NCBI RefSeq assembly: GCF_009755225.1
Contig: NZ_WQKZ01000002.1
Coordinates: 930,001 to 994,000, forward strand
DNA length: 64,000 nt
Reading direction: 5' to 3'
Source of the DNA: Hymenobacter ginkgonis
GTDB lineage: Bacteria; Bacteroidota; Bacteroidia; Cytophagales; Hymenobacteraceae
Below the pieces are notes generated by a model, which saw nothing but the letters and a program-made list of their open reading frames with translations, had not been told where the DNA came from and did no database searches. Below, one piece after another: positions 25,956 to 34,896 of this stretch (within the stretch, counting starts at the first letter, position 1; each line of letters opens with the position of its first letter). Both the position numbers and the translations under genes were made by a program.

Positions 25956-26681
25956 ATGGCCCGCCCTTTCCTCTTATATACGCTGCGCATTGCCCAAGCG
26001 CTCATGTGGCTAGCCCTACTTTCGGCGGGCGTGCTGACGCTGGAGTTAGCCGGGCGAACCTATGACGTAGCTAACGCTCAAGAGGCGGAGGTGCGGCTGC
26101 GGCTGGATACCTTCCGGCCCAATTTATTTCGCGTTTGGCACGATACGCAGGCAGGGTTTGAGGATGGCCAACAGGGTAGGGCGCGCACGCAGCGCGGCCC
26201 CCTACCGGCCCTACCCCCCACTGCGGGCTTCGAGCTAGCCGCCGACCCCCACGCGCCGCTGCTGCGCTACCGCGAGCCCAGTGCTGGCAAGCGTGCTGGG
26301 CTGCTGGCCCTAGGCGCCCTCGACGATAGCCTGTCGGTGGCAGGGCTAGTATTTTTGGCGGGTAGCAGCTGGCTGCTGCTGGGGCTGCTGCGCGAGGTGG
26401 CTTCGGGCCGGCCCTTCACGGCGGCCAATGGCCGGCGGCTCCTTCGGCTGGCGCTCCTTTTATTTGGGCTAAACCTGTGGCACTACGTGGCCTACATTTT
26501 GGTGTGGGCGCTGGTGCCCGCTTACCACGTGGCCGAGTTGGCCCAGCCCCTTAGCCACTACGTCCGCCTCAACACCGACGAGCTGGTGCCGGGCTTTGAA
26601 GTGGGTTTTATCCTGCTCATCATTGCGGCCGTGTACCAGCAGGGCGTTGCGCTAAGCCAGGAAGCCGAACTCGTTATCTGA
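25956..26681 (+). CDS. DUF2975 family membrane protein
   Basis: The 241-residue protein has four predicted membrane helices: about residues 10-30, 128-150, 170-192 and 210-230. The helix 2-3 loop SGRPFTAANGRRLLRLALLL is the typical mark of DUF2975. A polar loop of about 90 residues between helices 1 and 2 probably faces outward. The next gene, a small HTH protein, overlaps by one base (TGATG). That two-gene arrangement of DUF2975 with a small Cro/C1-type regulator recurs widely. The role is unknown; the pair may be a membrane-linked regulatory unit. Confidence 0.8.
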   Translation: MARPFLLYTLRIAQALMWLALLSAGVLTLELAGRTYDVANAQEAEVRLRLDTFRPNLFRVWHDTQAGFEDGQQGRARTQRGPLPALPPTAGFELAADPHAPLLRYREPSAGKRAGLLALGALDDSLSVAGLVFLAGSSWLLLGLLREVASGRPFTAANGRRLLRLALLLFGLNLWHYVAYILVWALVPAYHVAELAQPLSHYVRLNTDELVPGFEVGFILLIIAAVYQQGVALSQEAELVI

Positions 26682-26926
26682 TGCCCATTATCGTGAACCT
26701 CGATGTGATGCTGGCCCGGCGTAAGATGTCGCTGAGCACGCTAGCCGAAACTATTGGCATTACTTTGGCCAACTTGTCTATCCTTAAAAGCGGCAAAGCC
26801 AAAGCAGTGCGTTTCAGCACATTGGCTGCTATTTGCCAAGCGCTGGACTGCCAGCCCGCCGACTTGCTGGAGCACCGCCCCGACCCGGCCGACCTTAGCA
26901 AGCCTGATACTAGTGGCTTGGCCTAG
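26681..26926 (+). CDS. Small Cro/C1-type HTH regulator
   Basis: The 81-residue protein is almost entirely a helix-turn-helix domain of the HTH_26 type (YozG-like): LDVMLARRKMSLSTLAETIG, then ITLANLSILKSGKAKAVRFS, then LAAICQALDCQPADLLEHRP. It is translationally coupled to the DUF2975 membrane protein by a one-base overlap and probably regulates the pair. Its stop codon overlaps that of the convergent S41 protease gene within CTAG. Confidence 0.88.
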   Translation: MPIIVNLDVMLARRKMSLSTLAETIGITLANLSILKSGKAKAVRFSTLAAICQALDCQPADLLEHRPDPADLSKPDTSGLA

Positions 26927-28614
26927 CGCCCACCCAACAGGGCTAGCTGCGCAGTACTGTCTTGCACCACGTGCAGCGCTTGCTGCAACTCCGCGTCTTC
27001 GGCCATGAGCACGGCGCGGGCGGCTTCGGGACCGTAGGCGCTGCGGGCGATGTGCGCTTTGAGGCTATTGCGCACCAGCGGCGCGCAGCGGCGCATGGCG
27101 CTGGGGTTGGGGGGTAGGCCCGCCCGCGCCGCCAGCCGGGTGAGGGCGTCCAGTTCGGTGTCGGTGACGCGGAACACGGCTTGGTACTGCGCGAAACGGA
27201 GGCCGGTTAGTTCGGTTTTGTGCTGCTCATAAAAGGCCAGCGCGTAGGCACGTAGCGCGCCTATAGTGCGCAGTTTGGTAAAGTAGGCCGATTGTAGCAG
27301 CGTATCGCGGGCTACAAATACATCGGGCGAAATGCCGCCGCCGCCGTACACCGCCCGGCCGTGGTCGGTGTGGAAGCGCTCGCCCGTTGTGCCCAGCGTA
27401 CTATCGGCCCCGGTAAGCTGGCGTTCGGCTAGTTCGCGGTTGTAGGTGGCCTTATCGGGGCCGTAGGGCTTCTGAATGCAGCGGCCGCTGGGCGTGTAGT
27501 AGCGCGCCACCGTGAGGCGCAGCTCGCCGCCCTCTTGCAGCGCAATGGGCTGCTGCACCAAGCCTTTGCCGAACGTGCGGCGGCCCACCAGCAGCGCGCG
27601 GTCGTGGTCTTGCAGGGCGCCGGCCAGTACTTCGGCGGCCGAGGCGCTGTTCTCATCCACCAATACTACCAGCGGGTGCTGTTCCCACTCGCCGGCCACG
27701 TGGGCGTAGGTCTGCGTGGCGTACTGCTCGTCTTTGCCCGCCGTGTACACCAGCTTGCGCGAGCCCGCAATAAACTCGTCGGCCAGGCGGGTGGCGCGGT
27801 CGAGGTAGCCACCGGGGTTGCCGCGCAGGTCGAGCACCAGTCGCTGCAAGCCCTGGTGCTGCAAATTGGCCAGTTCGGCCTTAAACTCTTCGTAAGTATT
27901 CGTGGCGAAGCGCGACACTTTGATGTAGCCCGTTTGCCCGTCTTCCAGCATCATGCCTGGCTCGACGGACGCATTGGGCAGGCGCCCGCGCACAAACCGG
28001 AAGCTCAGTGGCTCGGGCTGGCGCGGCCGCGCCACCAGCAAGTTCACGCTGCTACCCCGCGCCCCGCGCAGCAGCTGCGTGAGCTGCGCCGTGCGCAGGT
28101 GGCTGCCCGCCACCACTACCTCGCCAATGCGCAGGAGCTTGTCGCCGGGCTGGATGCCAGCCGTTTGGGCTGGTCCGCTGGGCAGGGTCGTAACCACCGT
28201 GGCGGTATCGCGAAACAAGTTGAAATCAAACCCTACCCCGTCAAACGAGCTTTGCAAAAACGCGTCGGTCTGCTCGCGGTCGCGGGCCGGGATGTAAACT
28301 GAATGCGGGTCAAGCTTGCCCAATAGCTGCCCTACGGCGTAGTCGGTAAGGCCATCAGCATCTACCGAATCGACGTAGTTGCGGTCCACGTAGCTCAGAA
28401 TTTCCTTGTAGCGCAGGTAGCCCCGCGCCGTAGCATCGGGGTTTTCGGTGTGGGGCCGAAAGGGGTTGGTTCCTAAAATAATGCCAATCCCCAGCGCCAG
28501 TGTGGGTAGCAGCACGGCCCGCCAGCGCCGGTGGCGCACAGCGCCTGGCAAGCTAGCAGTGCCAGCCGGAACAGATAAAGGAGCGCTAGCAGGTGGCAAA
28601 AGCGGAGCGGGCAT
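26923..28614 (-). CDS. S41-family C-terminal processing peptidase
   Basis: The 563-residue periplasmic protease has one N-terminal membrane anchor (about residues 33-50), then a PDZ domain that recognises C-terminal tails (TAGIQPGDKLLRIGEVVV, about 150-230). The S41 catalytic domain carries DLRGNPGG, the nucleophile Ser in VDENSASAAEVLAGAL, and the Lys in RRTFGKGLVQ. These form the Ser-Lys dyad of CtpA/Tsp proteases, which trim or degrade envelope proteins. A 100-residue C-terminal tail is of the kind seen in Bacteroidota CtpA proteins. It has a well-formed promoter 60 bases upstream and overlaps the convergent HTH gene at the stop codons. Confidence 0.93.
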   Translation of the reverse strand: MPAPLLPPASAPLSVPAGTASLPGAVRHRRWRAVLLPTLALGIGIILGTNPFRPHTENPDATARGYLRYKEILSYVDRNYVDSVDADGLTDYAVGQLLGKLDPHSVYIPARDREQTDAFLQSSFDGVGFDFNLFRDTATVVTTLPSGPAQTAGIQPGDKLLRIGEVVVAGSHLRTAQLTQLLRGARGSSVNLLVARPRQPEPLSFRFVRGRLPNASVEPGMMLEDGQTGYIKVSRFATNTYEEFKAELANLQHQGLQRLVLDLRGNPGGYLDRATRLADEFIAGSRKLVYTAGKDEQYATQTYAHVAGEWEQHPLVVLVDENSASAAEVLAGALQDHDRALLVGRRTFGKGLVQQPIALQEGGELRLTVARYYTPSGRCIQKPYGPDKATYNRELAERQLTGADSTLGTTGERFHTDHGRAVYGGGGISPDVFVARDTLLQSAYFTKLRTIGALRAYALAFYEQHKTELTGLRFAQYQAVFRVTDTELDALTRLAARAGLPPNPSAMRRCAPLVRNSLKAHIARSAYGPEAARAVLMAEDAELQQALHVVQDSTAQLALLGGR

Positions 28615-28673
28615 ACGGAAATCCGCAGGAAGATTAAAATTTAAATCAAAGAAGAGAAGGCACAGTTAATGCC

Positions 28674-28705
28674 CAAATTTATTGCATTTTAAATGGGAGC
28701 AGCAA
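28674..28705 (-). promoter_or_regulatory. Promoter of the S41 protease gene
   Basis: On the reverse strand TTG (28705-28703) is followed after 21 bases by TAAATTTG (28681-28674). Both parts match the Bacteroidota consensus. The predicted transcript starts about 55 bases before the ATG. Confidence 0.65.
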
Positions 28706-28876
28706 GGTGATTACGTCTGCTTGGCCATTTTCGAAGGAAGGATATACATTTTGCTGGTAAAGTTCAATAATAAGTGTTACCTACCGTTGAGCTTTAGTGC
28801 GCGGTTTGGGTGGGGGTAGGGAGGTTTTTGTTCTCTAGGTCGCTCGGCCGCGCCACGTTGGCTTAAGTAGCTGGCT

Positions 28877-28910
28877 TTGGTTAAGCCCCTGCCTACGAGT
28901 CGTATCTTTG
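28877..28910 (+). promoter_or_regulatory. Promoter of the ruvX-def operon
   Basis: TTG (28877-28879), a 23-base spacer and TATCTTTG (28903-28910) match the consensus; the ATG of ruvX follows 21 bases later. The rest of the 28615-28930 gap holds the divergent S41 promoter and no gene. Confidence 0.6.
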
Positions 28911-28930
28911 CGGCTCTCGCTTTCTTGTTC

Positions 28931-29362
28931 ATGTCCATTCCTCCTACCGGCCGCATTCTTGCCATTGACTATGGCCACAAGCGGGTGGGCCTGGCCGTGA
29001 CAGACCCTTTGCAGCTCATCGCTTCGCCCCTGGATACTATTCATAGCCAAGGCTTAGTAAAATTTGTGCTTGAGTACCACCAGCGCGAAAAACTGGCTGC
29101 TTTGGTGGTTGGTATGCCCCGCACGCTGCTCAACGAGCCCACCGACTCGACCAGCGCTGTGGTGGGCCTGCTGCGTCGCCTACGCCGCGAACTGCCCGAG
29201 CTGGCCATCCATGAAATCGACGAGCGCTTTACTTCGCGGCTAGCCAAGCAGGCCATGCTGGCCGGCGGCCTGGGCCGCAAAGCCCGCCAAGACAAAGCCA
29301 CCGTCGATAAGGTGAGTGCCACGCTTATTCTTCAGTCATTTTTAGAATCCCCCCTCAGATAA
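28931..29362 (+). CDS. ruvX: Holliday-junction resolvase-like / pre-16S rRNA nuclease
   Basis: The 143-residue protein is a YqgF/RuvX RNase H-fold nuclease, thought to trim the 5' end of pre-16S rRNA. It shows the first catalytic Asp in ILAIDYGHKRVGLAV, the VVGMPRTLLNEPTDSTS segment, the acidic IHEIDERFTS strand, and a C-terminal KVSATLILQSFLE helix. The ATG at 28931 is chosen because it directly precedes the domain and follows the promoter. Its stop overlaps the start of the deformylase gene by one base (TAATG), so the two are translationally coupled. Confidence 0.93.
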   Translation: MSIPPTGRILAIDYGHKRVGLAVTDPLQLIASPLDTIHSQGLVKFVLEYHQREKLAALVVGMPRTLLNEPTDSTSAVVGLLRRLRRELPELAIHEIDERFTSRLAKQAMLAGGLGRKARQDKATVDKVSATLILQSFLESPLR

Positions 29363-29991
29363 TGATTCTCCCGATTGTTGCCATCGGCGACCCCGTTCTC
29401 AAGACTCTCGCCAAAGACCTGCCCGCCGACTACCCCGCCGCCGAATTGCAAAAGCTGGTGGAAGACATGTTCGAAACCATGTATTCGGCCCACGGCGTGG
29501 GCCTAGCCGCCCCCCAAATTGGGCGCGGCGTGCGCCTGTTCGTCATGGATTCGGGCCCGATGGTGGAGCCCGACGAGGACGACGAGCCTACCACCGAGCC
29601 CCTCGACGCCTCCACGGCCATGGCGCCGGCCGAACTGCCCGTTAAGCGCGCGTTCATCAACCCCCAAATGCTGAGCGAAACCGGCGAGCAATGGGGCTTT
29701 GAAGAAGGTTGCCTCAGCATCCCGGGCATCCGCGAATTGGTGCAGCGCTGCCCCAATATTGTGCTGCGCTACGAAGACGAGAACCGCCAGGTGCACGAGG
29801 AAGCATTTAGCGGTATGGCCGCCCGCATCATCCAGCACGAGTACGACCATCTAGAAGGTATCTTATTCACTGATAAGCTATCAGCTTTTAAAAAGCAGCT
29901 GCTCAAGGGCAAACTCTCGCGCATCAGCAAGGGCGACGTGAAGCACGACTACCGCATGAAATTTTCGGCCAGCGCCAGCGGGCGGCGGTAG
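29362..29991 (+). CDS. def: Peptide deformylase
   Basis: The 209-residue enzyme removes the N-formyl group from new proteins. All three motifs are present: GVGLAAPQIG, EGCLSIPG with the metal-binding Cys, and QHEYDHLEG with two metal-binding His and the catalytic Glu. A charged insertion of about 30 residues (from VEPDEDDEPTTEPLDAS) lies between strand 1 and the second motif; such insertions are common in Bacteroidota enzymes. It is coupled to ruvX and is followed by a strong terminator. Confidence 0.96.
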   Translation: MILPIVAIGDPVLKTLAKDLPADYPAAELQKLVEDMFETMYSAHGVGLAAPQIGRGVRLFVMDSGPMVEPDEDDEPTTEPLDASTAMAPAELPVKRAFINPQMLSETGEQWGFEEGCLSIPGIRELVQRCPNIVLRYEDENRQVHEEAFSGMAARIIQHEYDHLEGILFTDKLSAFKKQLLKGKLSRISKGDVKHDYRMKFSASASGRR

Positions 29992-30037
29992 GCAAATACC
30001 TACCCCTCGCTTTTTGGCCAACGCCTGCTCGGCTACC

Positions 30038-30074
30038 AAAAGGCGGCTTGCCCGATAGGGCAAGCCGCCTTTTT
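30038..30074 (+). terminator. Terminator of the ruvX-def operon
   Basis: A 16-bp stem (AAAAGGCGGCTTGCCC and its complement) around GATA is followed by a T-run, a textbook intrinsic terminator. Confidence 0.9.
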
Positions 30075-30258
30075 TGTGCTTTATAAATTCTGGAATTAAA
30101 CCAGGGCAGCAAGCCAAAAAGTAAGGGGGTAGGCATTTGCTAAAAAGCAAGTATGTTTACACCTTTATACTTAGTTGGCTAACTAAAGCGCGCATCAAAA
30201 ACAACTGTTTACTACCACAAGCCAGCGCGAGGGTAAGCGAGCGGCAGGACTTATTTGC

Positions 30259-31251
30259 GTGAAAAAACATTGCTTCTGGCTGCTGGTATTCGGGTTGCTG
30301 CTGGTATTGCCCGCGCCGGTCCACGCATGGGGCTTTTTTGGGCACCGGCTGCTCAACCGGCTGGCGGTGTACACGTTGCCGCCCGAGATGTTGCCGTTTT
30401 TCAAGGCCAACATCGACTACCTTACTACCAATGCTACGCGGCCCGACTCGCGGCGTACAGTGGTGCCTACCGAGGCGCCGCGTCACTTCCTGGACGTGGA
30501 TGCCTACGGCGATAGCGCCCTTACCAGCCACGGCCGCGGCCTGCCCCGCCGCTACGCCGACGCCGTGGCCCAGATGGGCGGCGAGGATTCGCTGCTGCAC
30601 CACGGCATTGTGCCTTGGCAAATAGTGAACATGAAAAGCCAGCTCACGGCAGCTTTCCGCGACCAGGATACGGACAAGATTTTGCGCCTTGCCGCCGATA
30701 TGGGGCACTACGTGGCCGATGCTTGCGTGCCGCTGCACACCACCCGCAACTACAACGGCCAACTCACCAACCAGCGCGGCATCCACGCGCTCTGGGAGTC
30801 GCGCCTGCCCGAGCTGCTAGCTGCCGACTACGACCTGCTAACCGGCCAGGCGCGCTACCTCGAGCAGCCCACTGAGGCGGCTTGGGGTGCCGTGGCTCGC
30901 GCCCACACGGCGCTCGACTCGGTTTTCACGTTTGAAAAACAGGTGTCGGCCGAGCTATCAGAAGATAGAAAATACGGCTATGAGCAGCGCGGCAACCAGA
31001 CTATTCGCACGTATTCGCGCGAGTTCAGCCAAGCTTACCACCGGCGGCTCAATGGCCAGGTCGAGCGCCAGATGCGCTACGCAGCCAGCCTCATCGGTGC
31101 TTTCTGGTACACCTGCTGGGTTGATGCTGGCCAGCCCGACCTCACCGAAATGGAGCAGCAACCCTCTACCGCCGAGCAGCTAGAGCTGGCCCGCGAGCGC
31201 AAAGAAGCCGCCAGCGCGCCAGTGAAATCTATACCCGGCCACGAAGAATAA
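30259..31251 (+). CDS. Zinc-dependent phospholipase C / S1-P1 nuclease-like exported protein
   Basis: The 330-residue protein starts with GTG and has a signal peptide (hydrophobic core to residue 21, PVHA-W cleavage). The mature N-terminus WGFFGHRLLNRLAVYTLP has the Trp and His ligands that coordinate zinc in this fold. Further candidate ligands are in HFLDVDAYG and LAADMGHYVADACVPLHTT. This matches the Zn_dep_PLPC / S1-P1 family, whose members cleave phospholipids or nucleic acids after export. The C-terminus is charged (EQLELARERKEAASAP) and probably flexible. It is a single gene between two strong terminators. Confidence 0.82.
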   Translation: MKKHCFWLLVFGLLLVLPAPVHAWGFFGHRLLNRLAVYTLPPEMLPFFKANIDYLTTNATRPDSRRTVVPTEAPRHFLDVDAYGDSALTSHGRGLPRRYADAVAQMGGEDSLLHHGIVPWQIVNMKSQLTAAFRDQDTDKILRLAADMGHYVADACVPLHTTRNYNGQLTNQRGIHALWESRLPELLAADYDLLTGQARYLEQPTEAAWGAVARAHTALDSVFTFEKQVSAELSEDRKYGYEQRGNQTIRTYSREFSQAYHRRLNGQVERQMRYAASLIGAFWYTCWVDAGQPDLTEMEQQPSTAEQLELARERKEAASAPVKSIPGHEE

Positions 31252-31262
31252 AGGCCAAAAAA

Positions 31263-31290
31263 AAAGCGCCGGCTGGGGAGCCGGCGCTTT
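31263..31290 (+). terminator. Terminator of the phospholipase-like gene
   Basis: A perfect 12-bp GC-rich stem (AAAGCGCCGGCT) with a 4-base loop, preceded by an A8 run, lies 11 bases after the stop. Confidence 0.8.
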
Positions 31291-31383
31291 CAGGATAGAA
31301 TAAAAAAGTTTTCCGAACGTCAGCACGACGTTTGGTATTTAGCTATATAAACTCTTTTCCCGCGCTGCGAGGGGGTGGGTCCG

Positions 31384-32862
31384 TTACATATCGGGGTTGG
31401 CATCAGCTAATGAGGCCTCGTAGGTCAGGTTTTCGGCCGGCGACATGTTGTTGGGCAAGCGGATGTCGTCGGCGTCGTGCACGCGCAGCGTGAGCAGGCC
31501 CGACATTATCATCGACACGCCACCGAGCACCAGCGTGAGGGCCGAGTTATTGTTGAAAACGTGCTTGGTAAAGAAGCCCAGCGTGACGCCGGCCACCATC
31601 TGGGGCAGCACGATGAAGAAGTTGAACACGCCCATGTAGTAGCCCATGCGGTTGGTGGGCAGCGCCCCGGCCAGCATGGCATAGGGAATCGACAAGATGG
31701 ATGACCACGCTACCCCAATACCAATCATGGGCACCAGCAGCGCCAGCTCGGCTACCCGGAAGGTGTGCGCCCCAAAGAACTGAAAGGTAGTGGTTTGCTC
31801 AATGGGAATATTGCCGATAAAGTAGATAGAGATGAGCCCCAGGCCGCCCAGCGCCAGGCACAGCATGTGCGTGAAGCGCCGGCTGGTAGCCCGCGCCACG
31901 AGGGGTAGGGCCAGCGCCGCCAGTGCCGACACGCCGTTGTAGACCGAGAAGCACACATTAACCCAGTCGGCGCCTTCGTTGTAGAGCGCCGAGGTGGTGT
32001 CGCTGGTGTGGTAAATGTGGCTGGTGATGGCCGGCGTAGCATAAATCCACATCGAAAACAAAGCCAACCAACTGAAGAACTGCACTATCGCCAATTGGCG
32101 CATGGTGCGCGGCATGTCGGCCACACCGGCAAAGGCTTCGCGCACACCGTGCCAGAAACCCGAGGTGCGCCGCTTTTCTTCCTCAAATGCGGCCAAGTCG
32201 TAGGGCGGGTATTCTTTGGTCGTAACTACCGTCCAGAGCACCGCCAGGAAATAAATAGTGCCGCCCGTGTAGAAAGCGTATTTCAGGGAAGGCGAAATTT
32301 CGTGGGCCGGCGCTACGTTGGAAAAGTGCAGCCACTTGGTGTAGATGTAGGGTAGCAGCGACCCCACCACGGCCCCAATACCGATAAAAAAGGTTTGGGC
32401 GCCGAAGCCCGCCGTGCGCTGGTTGCTGGGCAGCAAGTCGCCAACCAGCGCCCGAAACGGCTCCATCGAGATGTTAATGCTCGAATCCATCACCCAGAGC
32501 ATGCCAGCCGCCATCCAGAGCGCCGACACGTGGGGCATTACCAGCAGCGCCAGCGAAGCGCAAATGGCCCCCACCAAGAAAAACGGCCGCCGCCGGCCCC
32601 AGCGCGGGCTCCAGGTGCGGTCGGAGAGGTAGCCGATAATGGGCTGCACCAACAGGCCCGTAGCCGGCGCCGCCAGCCACAAGAAGGCCAGTTCGTCTTC
32701 CTTGGCACCCATCGTTTCGAAGATGCGGCTCATGTTGCCATTCTGGAGGGCAAAGCCAAACTGGATGCCCAAAAAGCCGAAGCTCATGTTCCAGATTTGC
32801 CAGAAGCTGAGGCGGGGCTTGGCCCGCATAGCGGGGTTGTCGATAATGGCAGTACCGGCCAT
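31384..32862 (-). CDS. MFS sugar transporter, probable maltose/maltodextrin importer
   Basis: The 492-residue inner-membrane protein has 12 hydrophobic helices. Loop 2-3 carries the MFS signature (IIGYLSDRTWSPRWGRRRPF), and the N-terminus (FWQIWNMSFGFLGIQFGFAL) is that of the SLC45/GPH-like sugar transporters found in Bacteroidota maltose loci. It is the last gene in line behind a SusA-like enzyme and a GH13 amylase on the same strand, which supports uptake of the maltose or maltodextrin they release, probably with H+ symport. The preceding gap of 158 bases contains a weak hairpin, so it may be transcribed partly on its own. Confidence 0.85.
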   Translation of the reverse strand: MAGTAIIDNPAMRAKPRLSFWQIWNMSFGFLGIQFGFALQNGNMSRIFETMGAKEDELAFLWLAAPATGLLVQPIIGYLSDRTWSPRWGRRRPFFLVGAICASLALLVMPHVSALWMAAGMLWVMDSSINISMEPFRALVGDLLPSNQRTAGFGAQTFFIGIGAVVGSLLPYIYTKWLHFSNVAPAHEISPSLKYAFYTGGTIYFLAVLWTVVTTKEYPPYDLAAFEEEKRRTSGFWHGVREAFAGVADMPRTMRQLAIVQFFSWLALFSMWIYATPAITSHIYHTSDTTSALYNEGADWVNVCFSVYNGVSALAALALPLVARATSRRFTHMLCLALGGLGLISIYFIGNIPIEQTTTFQFFGAHTFRVAELALLVPMIGIGVAWSSILSIPYAMLAGALPTNRMGYYMGVFNFFIVLPQMVAGVTLGFFTKHVFNNNSALTLVLGGVSMIMSGLLTLRVHDADDIRLPNNMSPAENLTYEASLADANPDM

Positions 32863-32961
32863 AGCAGCGAAGCGTAAGAGGTGGGAGTGAAGGAGGTTTG
32901 AAAGTTAAGCAGCAGCCGCGATTTGCCTTTGCTTACCGATAACTTTAGCAAGATTTTATTT

Positions 32962-32992
32962 GAAAAAAGCCCGCCTAAAACGAGCTTTTTTC
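32962..32992. terminator. Weak symmetric hairpin between the GH13 and MFS genes
   Basis: GAAAAAAGC (32962-32970) and its complement (32984-32992) can pair around a 13-base loop. The A and T runs would serve both strands. The stem is poor in GC, so it may only reduce read-through from the amylase gene. Confidence 0.4.
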
Positions 32993-33020
32993 GGCCGCAA
33001 TCGGCGCGTGCTGCTTCAGG

Positions 33021-34817
33021 CTACTGCGGCTTTATTTCGAGCACCAGCGCACTAAGGGGGGGTAGGCTCAGGGTGAGGTTGGGCTTGGCCTCGCCGCCGT
33101 TCAACAGGTCGCGGTAGGTGTGGGTGCGCTGCGGGTTGAGGCCCATGCGCTGCATCACCTCGGCCGGAATGAGGAGGGTAGGGCGGTAGGTTTTGGCGTC
33201 GCTGAAGTTGACCACCACCAGCACCTGCTGGCCCTTGGTGTAGCGCAAAAATGCGTAGAGCTTGTGCTGGTCGTACTCCTTGCCCAAGTTATTAGCGTCT
33301 TGCAGCTCGTAAAACTGGCCCTTGCGGATGGCCTCGCTGCTGCCGGCCAGCGCAAGCAGGCGCACGTAAAAATCGCGCAGCTGCTTCTGCTCGGGGCTCA
33401 GCTTGGCGCCGTCGAAGCGGCCCTGGTTCATCCATTTTTGGTGCGCGGGCACGCCCCAGTAGTCGAAGAGCGTGGTGCGGCCGTCTTCGCCCGAAAAGCC
33501 TTCGCTGCCCAGCGCCTGCTCGCCCACTTCCTGACCCATGTAGAGCATGATGGGCCCGCTGCCCAGGGTGGCGGATACCGTCATGGCCGGAATGGCGCGT
33601 CGCGGGTCGGTGGCAAAGTCCTTAGAGGCAATGCGCTGCTCGTCATGGTTTTCCAGAAAGCGCAGCATGTGCGAGCCGAAGCCATTGCTTTCCTCTTTCC
33701 ACACGTGGGTGATGTCGTCGGTGGTGCCTTCCTGGCGCATGAGGCGGCGCAGGCCGTCGTAGAGACCCACTTTGTCGTAGAGAAAATCGAAGTGGCCCTT
33801 GGTGAGGTAGGTGTTGTATTCCTTGGGATTGTAGGCCTCACCGATGAAAATAATACCCGGTTTCACCTTCTTCACCTCTGGAATTACCCAGGCCCAAAAC
33901 TCGACGGGCACCATCTCGGCCATGTCGCAGCGGAAGCCGTCCACGTCCTTCTGCGCCCAGTAGAGCAAGATATCGCGCATCTTCTTCCAGGTGTCTGGAA
34001 TGGGCTCGAAATAGGTTTTGCGGCCGTTTTGGTAATCGACGCCGTAGTTGAGCTTCACAGTTTCAAACCAGTCATCCACGCTCGGCGCCGCCGAAAATAC
34101 GTCGTTGCCAGTGGCCTTGGCCGGAAACTCGGTGTACTTCTTATCCTCCTGCGGGGCCGTGAGCGGGCCCAGCGGGTTGTAGCCGGCGGGCACCGTAAAG
34201 TGCTGGCCGGGTAGGTAATAGAAGTTGTTATTCGGCGCAAAGGCCTTGGTCTTGTCGTCCTGCGCACCCAGGTCTACTACCCCCGTCGGCTTGGCCGAGG
34301 AGCGGTACGAGCGCGCCACGTGGTTGGGGATGAAATCCATGAGCACCTTCAGGCCGTGGGCGTGGGTGCGCTGCACCAAGGCCTCGTACTCAGCCAGCCG
34401 GTTTTTGACGTTCACGGCCAGGTCGGGGTCCACGCTGTAGTAGTCGCGAATGGCGTAGGGCGAGCCCGCGCGGCCCTTCACCACGTCGGCATCGTCGGCG
34501 GGCAGGCCCGCGGCGGGGTAGCTGGTCATGGTGGCGTGCTCAATCACGCCGGTGTACCACACGTGCGACACGCCCATTTCCTTAATTTTGGTCAGGGCCA
34601 GGTCGTTGATGTCGTTAAACTTGCCGCTGCCATTCTCCAGAATAGTGCCGTAGGGCTTATTCAGGGCCACCTTGTTGCCAAAGAGGCGGGGTAGCAACTG
34701 GTAGATAACGAGCTTGTTATCCTGGGGTATTTCGGACGTCGTATTGGGGTCGTTGGCCACGGGCAAAGTAAAGGCGGCTAGAGCCAGCAGGCCGGCCGCC
34801 AGCATCAGGTTTTTCAT
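33021..34817 (-). CDS. GH13 alpha-amylase family enzyme, exported
   Basis: The 598-residue product has a signal peptide after the ATG at 34817 (KNLMLAAGLLALAAFTLP); an upstream in-frame start would place 17 unrelated residues first. The four GH13 conserved regions are present: DFIPNHVAR, GFRCDMAEM with the nucleophile Asp, FIGEAYNP with the acid/base Glu, and FLENHDEQR with the third Asp. The substrate is probably an alpha-1,4-glucan or maltodextrin. It lies 79 bases after the SusA-like gene and before the MFS gene, and probably works with both. Confidence 0.92.
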   Translation of the reverse strand: MKNLMLAAGLLALAAFTLPVANDPNTTSEIPQDNKLVIYQLLPRLFGNKVALNKPYGTILENGSGKFNDINDLALTKIKEMGVSHVWYTGVIEHATMTSYPAAGLPADDADVVKGRAGSPYAIRDYYSVDPDLAVNVKNRLAEYEALVQRTHAHGLKVLMDFIPNHVARSYRSSAKPTGVVDLGAQDDKTKAFAPNNNFYYLPGQHFTVPAGYNPLGPLTAPQEDKKYTEFPAKATGNDVFSAAPSVDDWFETVKLNYGVDYQNGRKTYFEPIPDTWKKMRDILLYWAQKDVDGFRCDMAEMVPVEFWAWVIPEVKKVKPGIIFIGEAYNPKEYNTYLTKGHFDFLYDKVGLYDGLRRLMRQEGTTDDITHVWKEESNGFGSHMLRFLENHDEQRIASKDFATDPRRAIPAMTVSATLGSGPIMLYMGQEVGEQALGSEGFSGEDGRTTLFDYWGVPAHQKWMNQGRFDGAKLSPEQKQLRDFYVRLLALAGSSEAIRKGQFYELQDANNLGKEYDQHKLYAFLRYTKGQQVLVVVNFSDAKTYRPTLLIPAEVMQRMGLNPQRTHTYRDLLNGGEAKPNLTLSLPPLSALVLEIKPQ

Positions 34818-34896
34818 AAGTGCCGGAAAGGTAGGCAGTTTGGGTGGGGTAGGGAACTCGTTGCGCAAGCAGGCTCACCCAACGAGTTCTGTAAAA

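Noticed and set aside
33120-34214. 364-codon forward frame opposite the GH13 gene
   Set aside because: Antisense shadow of a gene with all four GH13 motifs.
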